From contig NZ_AP017422.1 in the NCBI RefSeq assembly GCF_002355595.1, positions 5,770,823 to 5,834,822 on the forward strand: a DNA stretch of 64,000 bases. The letters are read 5' to 3'. The notes under the pieces were generated by a model, which did not search any database, was not told the DNA's origin, and worked only from the letters and a program-made list of their open reading frames with translations. This document shows, piece after piece, positions 16,160-25,151 of the stretch. This DNA comes from Filimonas lacunae (lineage in GTDB: Bacteria > Bacteroidota > Bacteroidia > Chitinophagales > Chitinophagaceae). Each line of letters begins with the position of its first letter. Position 1 is the stretch's first letter. Made by a program: the position numbers and the translations under genes.

Positions 16160-19100
16160 CTATATGGCCTGGCGCATTGCTGTTTCTTTCACCAGCAAAG
16201 GCGAGCTGATAGCATATAATGAGGTTAGCTGTAATAATATTTCTATACATTTTGCTTTATCGCCAATAGCGGCTGTTGCCGAGATATCGGATAACAGCGT
16301 TGCCACCAGCTTTGCCGCTTCTTCGTTTTTACGGCCTTCTGCCTGCAAAAACCGGTAGATTCTGTTTTTGGCCACCCTGCTTTTGTTTACGCGGGTAAGC
16401 ACCGAACGGAAGTAAAAGCTCAATGCCTGTATCTTATTCAAATCGTCTGCGGCAAAACGCTCAAGGTAATTGGTAGCAAACAATTGCATTTTTTCGCTGG
16501 GGTGCTGGCTTAGTTTCAGCAAATATGTTTCGCCATCTTCCAAAGTAAAGAAGCGGGTGATCAGCTCGCGGCCATAGGCTTCTATCGCGGGCTTTACCGA
16601 ATCGGCCAGTGCTATCAACGCTTCTGCACTCCAGTCCTCGGCCCTGAACTGCTCTTTAAAATATTGCATGGCAAACGCGCGGGTATCATCCCACTTGCTT
16701 TCCAGCAGCTTAATGCTGCTTTCTTTTTCGTAACGCATACGTGGTACATGCTGCTGATATAAACGCCAGCACCATTCGCGCACTGCCAGGTTTTCGTGGC
16801 TGCCTAATGCTACTATCTGTAAAATGGTTAACTGTTCGGGATCGGTATATTTTTCCAATATCACTGCCCCCAGCGTTTGCGCAGGTGCATAGTTGGAATA
16901 CAGCAGGTTGAGCGCGGTGGTTTTATCTACCTGTTGTAAAAAGCCGCTTAACTGGTTGCACAATACATGGCTTAAAGCCATGTGCATGCCTTCGCTGGTT
17001 TCTTTACGCAACAGGTAAGGCAATAACATGCCCGCTGCCTTATTGCCAAAAGCGGCATCCGCTGCTGCCAGCCGGCCTGCTATAGCGTGTGCTTTTGTTC
17101 TTACTTCGGGCAGGGTGCTTAAACAAGCCAGCAATAGCAGCTCCTGCTTTTGCAGCAGCCCCTCATTACTCATGCCATCCAGTAAACGCAGCGCTTCTTC
17201 GCGCACGGCTATATGTGTATGTGTAAGTAGTTCGTGTATAAAAGTATCGGGTAAGGTATCGGGCTGTGCAGCCAGCTGTGGAGTTTGCAATAAGCGCAAA
17301 CCAAACAATACCGTGACAGCTGCTTTATGCTGCAACAGATCGGCCACTACTGCTACGGCTACTCCACCCAGTTCTTGACTCAATAAAGCAAAACAATTAT
17401 CCAGCGTTTGTTGACTTATCGCTTTCGCTTCTGTGCCCTCTTCGGGAAGGCTTGCCATATACGCCACCAGCTTTCCGGCCACCACCTGCTTCACTTTTTC
17501 GTCTATAATGGCGGTTTGTAAAAACGTTTTACCCCAATTGCTTACTTTTTCATCAGGGGCCAGCAACAGGTCCAGTATACTCTCCGCATCAGACAATAGC
17601 ACGCTTTTGTAGGCATTGGCCCATTCCATACCCTTATCACGCGCTGCTTCGTTTACACTGTTTAATAACGCAGCGATAATAGCAGCATCCGGAATTGTAT
17701 TGCTGTATTTTTCTATTACTACCGATAAACCAAATGCTGCGGGCTGTGCAAAACGGGAAAATACCAATTGCCTGCATGCCTGCACATCTAACCGTGCTTT
17801 AATAGCATCGCGCTGTGGATGTACGTCCAGGTTTTCAATAGCAAACTGGTGCACTTCATCCATCTGCGCCTGCATCAGCAATTGAATATAGGCTTGTGGC
17901 ATGGCATTCCATAAATGCAGGAATGGCGTGCCGTTGGGGTTGGGTACCACTGCCTGCTCTATCACCGCTTCTGGTGGAACAGTTGCATCGGAAGCAGGCT
18001 TTTTATTGCCAAACAGGTTTACCAGTTTTTTAAGTATGCCACCTGAACCAGCACCAGGCTGATTGCCGGAAGTATTTTTAGGTGTGAGTGGTGCAGGCAC
18101 TTTATCACTCATCTTCCACTTATGGCTGGTGGTTAGCTCTATGGCAGGATGATCGCCGCTTAATATCTGGTGCAGGTAAATAGCCTGTGCATTACTCGGG
18201 TGGCGTGTTTCCACCCTTTCGTACCGGCCGTTACGCCATGTATAATCGTAAGTGCTGTGATACAGTTGAAAGTCAGATGCACGGTTATAAGAGATGAGAA
18301 TAGCGGTAGCCAGCTTTACATAATCTGCATTGCCGGTATTACCCAGCATATCCAAACGGCGCAAAGTGCGGCGATGTAAATACCAGCGGGTTCTGCTGGA
18401 ATAAGCTATGCGGCTATCGGCCTTTTTAAATTCTTTTCCAGGTACTATCCATTCCCCTGCATCAGCCACATACACATCGTGCTTAGCAGCTTGTTTGGCA
18501 GTAAGGTAGTGTGCAAACATTTCTTTTTCCCGCTCTACACGGCACGATAACATACCCAGCAATTCAAAATCGTTGAGCAATTCGGCCAGCTTATACACCG
18601 AGCGCACCTGCTTAAACCAGGATGGTTTTAACGCGATGGATTGCAATAGGTTTTTCACCAGGGGCTTTAACCACTGCTGTTCGGTAGATACCAGGTACAA
18701 CAGGGTTGCCCATTTATAATCGGTTTGTTTTTGTGCAATGCGCTCGTGCAACAAAGCTTGCAGCTGTTTTGCCTGCTCTGGGCTTACCAGTGGCTTAAAC
18801 GCTTCGGGTAATGCCTGTATATACGATTGCAGGTGTTGCTGCTTATCGGCCCCTTCAAGCAATAGCAGTAAACCGGCGCCTGCCATTTTCGATGGCAGTG
18901 TGCTGCCATGCTGGTAAATAGTTTGCAAAGCCGGAATAGCCGCCGGTTGCTTACTGCGCGCCAATGCCCAAGCACAGCAATACTGCTGCATGGGATTGCC
19001 GGAGTTGTATAGTTGAATGAGATAAGGAATGCCTTCGGAAATGCGGTATTCGCCTGCTTTCCAGATAACACGCGATGCAGCCCAGTTGCGGGCCTGCCCC

Positions 19101-19489
19101 GAAGGTGCTCCGGTAACAATGCTGTGCAGGCGGCGCAGGATGGCTTTTTCCCTGCTGGCTGGTAAGTGGCTAAAGCTGGCAGCGGCATCTATGGGCGTTT
19201 CTTCCAGCTTCACCGCAGCCATAGTGGCTTTAGGTGTTACCGGACCGCCCTCTGTTGCCGAGTAGCCTTTGTTCATCTTCTCTGTTACCAGGGCATCATA
19301 TATCTTTTCTGCCTCGGCCAGTGCAACGGGTATAGCGGTTTTGGTGCCTTCCTTTAGTTGCGCCCCTCTTTTACCATACCGGAAGTTAACTACGTATCTT
19401 TCTCCTCCGGTATCGCAAAGGGTTATTTCGTATACTTTATCAGAATTTCCTTCTTTAAAATACAGTGTGGTTTGCTTAACAAGACGCAT
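16160..19489 (-). CDS. WGR-domain protein with HEAT-like repeats, retron companion
   Basis: 1109 residues. Residues 1-80 are a WGR domain (TLYFKEGNSDKVYEITL, YVVNFRYGKRGAQLKEGTKT), the fold that in PARPs touches DNA ends. Helical repeats resembling HEAT follow from about 130 (SGNPMQQYCCAWALARSK, a typical repeat), with a Pro/Gly/Ser-rich linker near 470-510 and further helical repeats to the end, including IAVREEALRLLDGMSNEG. E. coli MolR/YehI-type proteins combine WGR with a large helical part. No catalytic motif is evident. It is the first gene of the retron operon and 102 nt downstream of the helicase gene. It may bind msDNA or damaged DNA; that is inferred. Confidence 0.83.
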   Translation of the reverse strand: MRLVKQTTLYFKEGNSDKVYEITLCDTGGERYVVNFRYGKRGAQLKEGTKTAIPVALAEAEKIYDALVTEKMNKGYSATEGGPVTPKATMAAVKLEETPIDAAASFSHLPASREKAILRRLHSIVTGAPSGQARNWAASRVIWKAGEYRISEGIPYLIQLYNSGNPMQQYCCAWALARSKQPAAIPALQTIYQHGSTLPSKMAGAGLLLLLEGADKQQHLQSYIQALPEAFKPLVSPEQAKQLQALLHERIAQKQTDYKWATLLYLVSTEQQWLKPLVKNLLQSIALKPSWFKQVRSVYKLAELLNDFELLGMLSCRVEREKEMFAHYLTAKQAAKHDVYVADAGEWIVPGKEFKKADSRIAYSSRTRWYLHRRTLRRLDMLGNTGNADYVKLATAILISYNRASDFQLYHSTYDYTWRNGRYERVETRHPSNAQAIYLHQILSGDHPAIELTTSHKWKMSDKVPAPLTPKNTSGNQPGAGSGGILKKLVNLFGNKKPASDATVPPEAVIEQAVVPNPNGTPFLHLWNAMPQAYIQLLMQAQMDEVHQFAIENLDVHPQRDAIKARLDVQACRQLVFSRFAQPAAFGLSVVIEKYSNTIPDAAIIAALLNSVNEAARDKGMEWANAYKSVLLSDAESILDLLLAPDEKVSNWGKTFLQTAIIDEKVKQVVAGKLVAYMASLPEEGTEAKAISQQTLDNCFALLSQELGGVAVAVVADLLQHKAAVTVLFGLRLLQTPQLAAQPDTLPDTFIHELLTHTHIAVREEALRLLDGMSNEGLLQKQELLLLACLSTLPEVRTKAHAIAGRLAAADAAFGNKAAGMLLPYLLRKETSEGMHMALSHVLCNQLSGFLQQVDKTTALNLLYSNYAPAQTLGAVILEKYTDPEQLTILQIVALGSHENLAVREWCWRLYQQHVPRMRYEKESSIKLLESKWDDTRAFAMQYFKEQFRAEDWSAEALIALADSVKPAIEAYGRELITRFFTLEDGETYLLKLSQHPSEKMQLFATNYLERFAADDLNKIQALSFYFRSVLTRVNKSRVAKNRIYRFLQAEGRKNEEAAKLVATLLSDISATAAIGDKAKCIEILLQLTSLYAISSPLLVKETAMRQAI

Positions 19490-19528
19490 TCGTTTCCCAG
19501 GTTGTGACCGGGAAGATATAACAAATTA

Positions 19529-19576
19529 TCCCTATAACAGTGACGCAATAGGGAAATTGTATTACCACAATTGTGG
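19529..19576. promoter_or_regulatory. Two inverted repeats upstream of the retron operon
   Basis: TCCCTAT (19529-19535), 12-nt spacer, ATAGGGA (19548-19554) is followed by the 12-bp palindrome CCACAATTGTGG (19565-19576). Both lie within 90 bp upstream of the WGR-HEAT start codon in the short gap after the helicase gene. They look like operator sites for one or two dimeric regulators. I found no clear TAnnTTTG box here. Confidence 0.45.
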
Positions 19577-19591
19577 GAAATAAATTTTGAT

Positions 19592-20929
19592 TTATTCCAC
19601 CGCCTTACTGGCTGCACCTTGCTGCCTTCCTGCATGTTGATGTCCACTACCACTACCGGATGAAGCTCTTCTGTTGCCGCCACCACTGTATGGACGCTTC
19701 CTGTTATTATTGCTATTACCAGAACGTGCCCCCTGTTGCTGGCGTGGGCCCCTGTTGCCGCCGGCGCCACGTGGTCCGGGAGGATGTGCGCTTTCTTTCA
19801 GGTGAAAAGGATGATCGGCTACCAGTGGAATATTCTGGTTAGTAACCTTATTAATTAAACGAAGGTTCTCTTTCTCTTCCCTGCTGCAGAACGAAATAGC
19901 AATACCGCTTTTATCGGCACGCCCGGTACGGCCAATACGGTGCACATACGTTTCAGGCATTTCGGGCATGTCGTAGTTGATAACATATGCCAGGCTGTCT
20001 ACATCAATACCGCGTGACGCAATATCGGTAGCTACCAGCACACGTAAACGACCTGTTTTGAAATTATGTAAAGCGGAGATACGTGACTGCTGCGATTTAT
20101 CGCCATGTAACGCATCGGCCCTGATGCCTGCCTTGGTAAGCTGTTTGGCAATTTTATCAGCTCCGTGTTTGGTGCGGGTAAACACCAGTGTGCGGGTGAT
20201 ATTGCCCAGGTTTAATAAGTATTCCAGCAATGCGGGCTTATCATTTTTGCTTACCATAAACACCGCCTGTTTTACCTTTTCGGCAGTAGTGGAAACCGGT
20301 GTAATTTCTACTCTTTCCGGATCGGTTAATAACGAGTCGGCCAGTTTGGCAATAGTTGGTGGCATGGTAGCTGAGAAAAACAGGGTTTGCCTTTCTTCCG
20401 GCAGCTCGCGAATGATTTTTTTAATGTCATTGATAAAACCCATGTCCAGCATACGGTCAGCCTCATCCAGCACAAAGTACTGCAGGTGGGCAATGTGCAC
20501 GTATCCCTGGTTCATCAGATCCAGCAACCTTCCGGGTGTAGCAATTAATATGTCCGTACCATTACGTAAAGCCAGAGTTTGTGTATGCTGAGATACGCCA
20601 CCAAAAATTACATCGTGCTTGATGCCGGTGTACCTGGTATACGCAGAAATGCTTTCATCAATCTGTGCAGCCAGCTCACGCGTAGGCGTAAGTATCAGCG
20701 CACGAATATGCTTATAGCCTCCCGAGGGTTCGTCTTTCAGCAAATGCTCGATAATAGGTAAGGAAAATGCAGCTGTTTTACCGGTGCCGGTTTGTGCACA
20801 ACCTAATAAGTCTTTCTTTCTTAATACAATGGGAATGGCTTCTTCTTGTATAGGTGTAGGCTTGGTATAGCCTTCTTCTGTCAGAGCCTTAATAATGGAC
20901 TCAGACAAATTCAATTCTTGAAATGTCAA
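19592..20929 (-). CDS. rhlE: DEAD-box RNA helicase, RhlE type
   Basis: 445 residues with the full motif set: Q motif FQELNLSESII...PTPIQEEAIP, Walker A AQTGTGKT, PTRELAAQI, DEAD, SAT, and HRIGRTGRA in the second RecA domain. The last 70 residues are basic and rich in Gly, Arg, Asn and Gln, an RNA-binding tail typical of RhlE-like helicases in Bacteroidota. It unwinds short RNA duplexes in ribosome assembly or RNA decay, often as a cold response. It lies directly upstream of the retron operon on the same strand, but its wide distribution argues for coincidence. Confidence 0.93.
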   Translation of the reverse strand: MTFQELNLSESIIKALTEEGYTKPTPIQEEAIPIVLRKKDLLGCAQTGTGKTAAFSLPIIEHLLKDEPSGGYKHIRALILTPTRELAAQIDESISAYTRYTGIKHDVIFGGVSQHTQTLALRNGTDILIATPGRLLDLMNQGYVHIAHLQYFVLDEADRMLDMGFINDIKKIIRELPEERQTLFFSATMPPTIAKLADSLLTDPERVEITPVSTTAEKVKQAVFMVSKNDKPALLEYLLNLGNITRTLVFTRTKHGADKIAKQLTKAGIRADALHGDKSQQSRISALHNFKTGRLRVLVATDIASRGIDVDSLAYVINYDMPEMPETYVHRIGRTGRADKSGIAISFCSREEKENLRLINKVTNQNIPLVADHPFHLKESAHPPGPRGAGGNRGPRQQQGARSGNSNNNRKRPYSGGGNRRASSGSGSGHQHAGRQQGAASKAVE

Positions 20930-20969
20930 AATACTATGTTTTAATACATTAATACTGACCGCTCTAAGA

Positions 20970-21104
20970 ATGTATAACTTTGAAGAAGTCAGTGATTTAC
21001 GCCCTGATCATGATGACCGGATGAGCTTCTTGCAACGGGAGAAAGAATATCTAGTCGTCTCAATAGAGATTTATGGTGGACAAAGGTACGGCATTAGTTC
21101 ATAA
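20970..21104 (+). CDS. Possible small acidic protein (44 residues)
   Basis: An open frame from ATG 20970 to TAA 21104 encodes MYNFEEVSDLRPDHDDRMSF and so on, ending YGISS. It is the only coding-like stretch in the 333-nt gap between the divergent helicase and NADH dehydrogenase genes. A TAnnTTTG match (20975-20982) lies inside its start, which argues against expression from that box. No homologue is recognised. It may be chance; the rest of the gap holds the divergent promoters. Confidence 0.2.
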   Translation: MYNFEEVSDLRPDHDDRMSFLQREKEYLVVSIEIYGGQRYGISS

Positions 21105-21262
21105 GTATTTCCTAAACCCCTTAACCGCCATATTTCATTAAATATAGTAGGAAAAGCCGATTAAACACAAATTTTCTTGAGTTTTTGAGCGAAATTACAC
21201 ACAGATTAACCCTTAGATGACTCAAGAACGGAATCAGGATGAACAGAAAAAGCAAATGAAGC

Positions 21263-22531
21263 ATGAAACAGATTGTTATTATTGGTGGTGGTTTTGCAGG
21301 CATTAACGTTGCCAAAGAACTGGCCCGAAACAAAGACTTTACGATTACACTGGTTGACAGAAACAACTACAATTTTTTTCCTCCCTTACTGTACCAGGTA
21401 GCTACCAGCTTCCTGGAGCCTTCCAATATCAGTTATCCTTTTCGCAAATTGATACGCCGGTTTAAAAACGTAACGTATCGCATGGGCGAATTTCACGAAG
21501 TAATACCTGCAGAAAAAAAAGTAATACTGTCTACCGGTACTATTACTTACGATTACCTGGTGTTTGCCACAGGGGCAGAAACCAATTATTTTGGAATGGA
21601 GAATGTGAAGCAAAACGCATTACCCATGAAAACGGTAAACGATGCCCTGTTGTTGCGCAACCATTTTTTACAGGTACTGGAACAGGCTACTGTTACCGCA
21701 GATGTAGCCGAACGCACCAAATTGTTAACCTTTGTGGTAGCTGGCGGCGGCCCTACGGGTGTAGAGGTATCAGGCATGCTGGCCGAGATGAGGAGAACTA
21801 TACTACCGAAAGATTATCCCGAAATAAGTGGCCACGGCTTTGAAGGACATATTTACCTGGTTGATGGCGGTGGCAAACTGCTGAAACCCATGAGCGAAAA
21901 ATCGCAACAGGACACCCTGGATGAATTAACGCGTATGGGTGTGGAAGTGTTATTGAACCACCGGGTAAAAGATTTTACCAATGATGTGGTTACGTTCACC
22001 AACGATAAAGCCATCCCCACCAAAACCCTGGTGTGGGCGGCAGGCGTGTCGGCTTCTGTGTTACCGGGCATTCCGGCAACCAGCTATGGAGCCAGCCGCC
22101 GTTTAATAACCAATGCTTTTCACCAGGTGAAAGACCTGGAAAATATTTACGCGATTGGCGATACTGCTATTTTAAGTGGTGATGATAAATTTCCGGATGG
22201 ACATCCACAGGTAGCACAGGTGGCTATACAACAGGGTAAAAACCTGGCTAAGAATTTTGAAGCATGGGGCGTAGGTAAACCGCCACATGCTTTTTCTTAT
22301 TTCGACAAAGGAACGCTTGCCATTATCGGCCGCAATAAAGCGGTGGCTGATTTTCCATTATCCCGTTTACATATGAAAGGGTTCTTTGCCTGGTTAATAT
22401 GGATTTTCATACACCTGGCTTCCCTCATCAATTACCGTAACCGTATGAGAACTTTTTACAACTGGGCAGGGGCCTATTTAACCCGCGACCAGTCGTTAAG
22501 AATGATTATACGTCCTGGGAAAAAAGAGTAA
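21263..22531 (+). CDS. ndh: Type II NADH dehydrogenase (NDH-2)
   Basis: 422 residues. IIGGGFAGINVAKEL at the start is the FAD-binding dinucleotide fold, VVAGGGPTGVEVSGMLAE near residue 165 the NADH-binding fold, and YAIGDTA near 295 the second FAD contact. The C-terminal 60 residues hold the hydrophobic FFAWLIWIFIHLASL segment that anchors NDH-2 to the inner face of the membrane. It passes electrons from NADH to quinone without pumping protons. It is transcribed alone, divergent from the helicase. Confidence 0.93.
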   Translation: MKQIVIIGGGFAGINVAKELARNKDFTITLVDRNNYNFFPPLLYQVATSFLEPSNISYPFRKLIRRFKNVTYRMGEFHEVIPAEKKVILSTGTITYDYLVFATGAETNYFGMENVKQNALPMKTVNDALLLRNHFLQVLEQATVTADVAERTKLLTFVVAGGGPTGVEVSGMLAEMRRTILPKDYPEISGHGFEGHIYLVDGGGKLLKPMSEKSQQDTLDELTRMGVEVLLNHRVKDFTNDVVTFTNDKAIPTKTLVWAAGVSASVLPGIPATSYGASRRLITNAFHQVKDLENIYAIGDTAILSGDDKFPDGHPQVAQVAIQQGKNLAKNFEAWGVGKPPHAFSYFDKGTLAIIGRNKAVADFPLSRLHMKGFFAWLIWIFIHLASLINYRNRMRTFYNWAGAYLTRDQSLRMIIRPGKKE

Positions 22532-22558
22532 AGAATACTATTACTATAGCTATTTCAT

Positions 22559-23158
22559 TTACAGCGGGTCCAGCGAGAATTCATAATTCACAATGCTGGG
22601 TTCGCTTATTTCACATACGGCACAAGCCGCTTTGTATAAATCGTTGACTATATAATCGGGCTGGCGAAAGCGATCTACACGCCAATCGGTTTCATTCTCA
22701 TTGTTATACAATATGGTAGTACATCCTGCACGATGGCCGGCTTCCATATCATCCAGCAAATCGCCAATTACCCAGGAGTGAGACAGATCAATTCCAAAAG
22801 AACTGGCTGCTTTTAACAACATACCGGCAGAAGGCTTGCGGTCATCTGAGTTTTTAGCAAACTCCGCTATAATACCATCCGGGTGGAAGGGACTATAATA
22901 GAAGGCATCGATATACACCTCATTTTCTGCCAGCATACTAGCTATGCGGGCATTGACTGCATCCACTTGCTTGGCGGTAAAATTTCCTTTGGCAATGCCC
23001 CCCTGGTTAGCAATGACAATAATAAGAAAATCGTTCTGCTGCATGAGTTTCAAGGCATCTACAGCACAATCATCAAGCTCAACAAGGCTTGGGTCGATAT
23101 TAAAGGGACGGTTTTTAATCAAGGTGCCATCCCGGTCAATAAATACAGCTTTTATCAT
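22559..23158 (-). CDS. HAD-family phosphatase, GmhB/HisB-N type
   Basis: 199 residues. FIDRDGTLI supplies the nucleophile and acid Asp pair (DxD). IANQGGIAKGNFT is motif II with its loop, and PSAGMLLKAA with GDLLDDMEAGHRAG are motifs III and IV. This C0-cap subgroup includes D,D-heptose 1,7-bisphosphate phosphatase and histidinol-phosphatase. The Cys-His zinc loop of typical GmhB is not obvious (YYSPFHPDGII at that place lacks the cysteines), so the substrate is left open. It lies 27 nt from the convergent NDH-2 gene. Confidence 0.83.
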   Translation of the reverse strand: MIKAVFIDRDGTLIKNRPFNIDPSLVELDDCAVDALKLMQQNDFLIIVIANQGGIAKGNFTAKQVDAVNARIASMLAENEVYIDAFYYSPFHPDGIIAEFAKNSDDRKPSAGMLLKAASSFGIDLSHSWVIGDLLDDMEAGHRAGCTTILYNNENETDWRVDRFRQPDYIVNDLYKAACAVCEISEPSIVNYEFSLDPL

Positions 23159-23302
23159 AGAATATAGTATTCGAACGCCTATAGAAAATATCAGAAACAG
23201 GAGCTACTCCATGTGCATGACTACATTACAGCCCCTGTTTCAATAACGCATTTCATCTATAAAGTGTTCGCTATATTTCTCTATAATTTCAATTAATTAA
23301 TA

Positions 23303-23917
23303 CTAACCTACAACTATGCTTGCAATGCTGCTAAACTGTCCTACTTCGCAGAAGTTTTCTGCACATATGGCCTGGTATTCGCGAGATTCGGCTGCATGCT
23401 CTGTTACCAGTGGCGTACGATCTTTATAAGGCGATTCAACCGACCAATCCAGGAATTTAAATTCAGCTTCTCCTCTTAACCGGCTATATATGGCTATAGC
23501 ATGTGTATACTTTTTATTAAAATATACAAGCACTCCGCCAGCCGTTGTTTTTAACTTCAAAGAGGGACGTAAAGTGGTGTAATCGACCGTGCGTTTACTA
23601 CCAATGATCCCCAATTCAGTAGCCACCATCTCGTCACCCAATATGGATTTAATAAATATGGCCATGTTGCCAATCTTTTTCTCCCCTTCCAGAATAGCTC
23701 TGTCCTTAAAAGCCATTGCGGCAGACAAATCTTTTTTCTTACGGTCTACCTCACATATGGCATCAGCCATAGCCTGAGCAAAAGTGACCTGTTCGGTAAC
23801 TTTTTCCGGGGGAAGGCCCAAAGACTCTCCATAATATTGTATCGTTTCAACATAATTGGCAATCCAAATCACCTTATCCGCTTCTTTCCGGGGAAAAAAC
23901 CCTTTGTGTTTTTTCAT
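23303..23917 (-). CDS. Conserved hypothetical protein, 204 residues
   Basis: No family recognised. The N-terminal half (KKHKGFFPRKEADKVIWIANYVETI, then a helical stretch ending IFIKSILGDEMVATELGI) is mostly helical; the C-terminal half is beta-rich (GGVLVYFNKKYTHAIAIYSRLRGEAEFKFL). There is no signal peptide. The layout recalls a four-helix bundle followed by a fibronectin-like module. Codon use and length fit a real gene. Its upstream side is the 21-bp repeat array, so the array may lie in its promoter region. Confidence 0.65.
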   Translation of the reverse strand: MKKHKGFFPRKEADKVIWIANYVETIQYYGESLGLPPEKVTEQVTFAQAMADAICEVDRKKKDLSAAMAFKDRAILEGEKKIGNMAIFIKSILGDEMVATELGIIGSKRTVDYTTLRPSLKLKTTAGGVLVYFNKKYTHAIAIYSRLRGEAEFKFLDWSVESPYKDRTPLVTEHAAESREYQAICAENFCEVGQFSSIASIVVG

Positions 23918-24017
23918 TTTTATTGTTTGTTAATAATAGTTTCCTTTTCCAAAAACATTGTTTATCAATGTATTAAGGTTGAAAAATCGAAAAATAAGCT
24001 TTCCCGGGACTTTGATG

Positions 24018-24169
24018 AGCGCTCACCAAAGTGCCGGTAGCGCTTTTCAAATGGCCGTGAGTCCTCACCACACAAGCGGGAGTACTCACGATGTACCCGG
24101 TAGCGCTCACGACGCAACGGTGAGCGCTCATCAGTTCGGCGGGAGTACTCACCACCAGGTTGTGAGCAC
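24018..24169. repeat. 21-bp tandem repeat array with palindromic cores
   Basis: Seven consecutive 21-bp units start at 24018, 24039, 24060, 24081, 24102, 24123 and 24144; a five-base remnant of an eighth ends at 24169. Each begins with AGCGCT or AGTACT (one AGTCCT), usually followed by CAC and ending CGG. Because 21 is a multiple of three, both strands stay open, which produces spurious heptad-like frames. Several cores extend to TGAGCGCTCA. Units two helical turns apart suggest a protein-binding array. The rest of the 23918-24473 gap shows no gene; it must also hold the promoters of the flanking divergent genes. Confidence 0.8.
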
Positions 24170-24473
24170 AAAAAAATGCTCCAGCAGCAAACATCTATCC
24201 GTAGCATAGACGAAATAAACGGTTGCTTACACAGTTTTAAGGTAACGCGCGCCTGCATATGCTGCTACGTACACTACTTTAATAGAAATGTGCACCTGTA
24301 AATGAGAAGGATAATTGGATGGAAAACACCAATATACAGACAAATAAGAAAATGATCAATTATAGGGGAAAAAACGCCGGAAAAGGGCGCGCAAGCGGAT
24401 AGACTCCCGAATAAATGAGTAATTCAGGAGAAATAGTGTTTATTTGCATAGCTTTTTGTATAAAAACCCTTGG

Positions 24474-25103
24474 ATGACTAACATTTTAATAGCGGAAGAC
24501 CATGCCATCGTAAGATTAGGCATCAGCATTCTTTTAAAAAATCTGTACCCCGGGACTAACGTCCTGGAAGTCGATGATTTTAATGAAGCCATTAAAATAA
24601 TTAACCAGAGACCCATCGACCTCATCATTCTCGACATCAATATTCCCAATGGCAATAGTACTCAGATGATTGATACTATGCGGGCGCGGCAGCCGGAAAT
24701 ACGTATATTGATATTTTCTGCCTATGATGAAGAGCTGTATGCCCAGCGCTACATTGAAGCAGGCGCCAATGGCTTTTTATCGAAAGGAGCCCGCGGGCCT
24801 GAAATTGATAAGGCTATTAAAACGGTTTTGAACTCTGACATATATGCCAGCGAATTTGTAAAACAATCGCTGCTACAACGTCTGGCCGACAAGAATACCT
24901 CTTCCAATCCTTTGCAAAACCTGAGTAACCGTGAAACGGAGGTGATGCAATTGCTGATTGATGCCAAAAGTGTGTCAGAAATCTCCAGTATGCTTAACCT
25001 GCAAATAAGCACCGTGAGCACGTACAGGAAAAGAATATTTGAGAAACTGAGCATTAAAAACATTGTTGAGTTAATTCAAAAATACCGTTCACTAACACCT
25101 TAA
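24474..25103 (+). CDS. LuxR/NarL-family response regulator (orphan)
   Basis: 209 residues from the ATG at 24474. The frame opens 10 codons earlier, but ILIAEDHAIVRLG is the natural start of the receiver. LIILDINIP has the phospho-acceptor Asp, FSAYDEE and LSKGARG the switch Ser and Lys. LSNRETEVMQLLIDAKSVSEIS opens the C-terminal LuxR helix-turn-helix. It binds DNA when phosphorylated. No kinase gene is adjacent; the nearest is the TPR kinase at 39499, at the other end of the adhesin module. It converges on the PD40-OmpA gene across a terminator. Confidence 0.9.
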   Translation: MTNILIAEDHAIVRLGISILLKNLYPGTNVLEVDDFNEAIKIINQRPIDLIILDINIPNGNSTQMIDTMRARQPEIRILIFSAYDEELYAQRYIEAGANGFLSKGARGPEIDKAIKTVLNSDIYASEFVKQSLLQRLADKNTSSNPLQNLSNRETEVMQLLIDAKSVSEISSMLNLQISTVSTYRKRIFEKLSIKNIVELIQKYRSLTP

Positions 25104-25134
25104 AAAAGATGGCCGCTTTAGGAGTAAAGCAGCC
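25103..25134 (-). terminator. Terminator of the first T9SS adhesin module
   Basis: On the minus strand GGCTGCTTTA, loop CTCC, TAAAGCGGCC (25134-25111; 9 pairs, one mismatch) is followed after three bases by TTTTTT. It closes the minus-strand operon that ends at 25152. On the plus strand the T-run is missing. Confidence 0.7.
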
Positions 25135-25151
25135 CGTTCTTCAAAGAAAAC

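Noticed and set aside
23958-24209. An 83-residue plus-strand frame with a heptad pattern (SAHQ, STHH, SAHD).
   Set aside because: It is produced by the 21-bp repeat, whose length is a multiple of three; the opposite strand is open too. The palindromic DNA cores explain it better.
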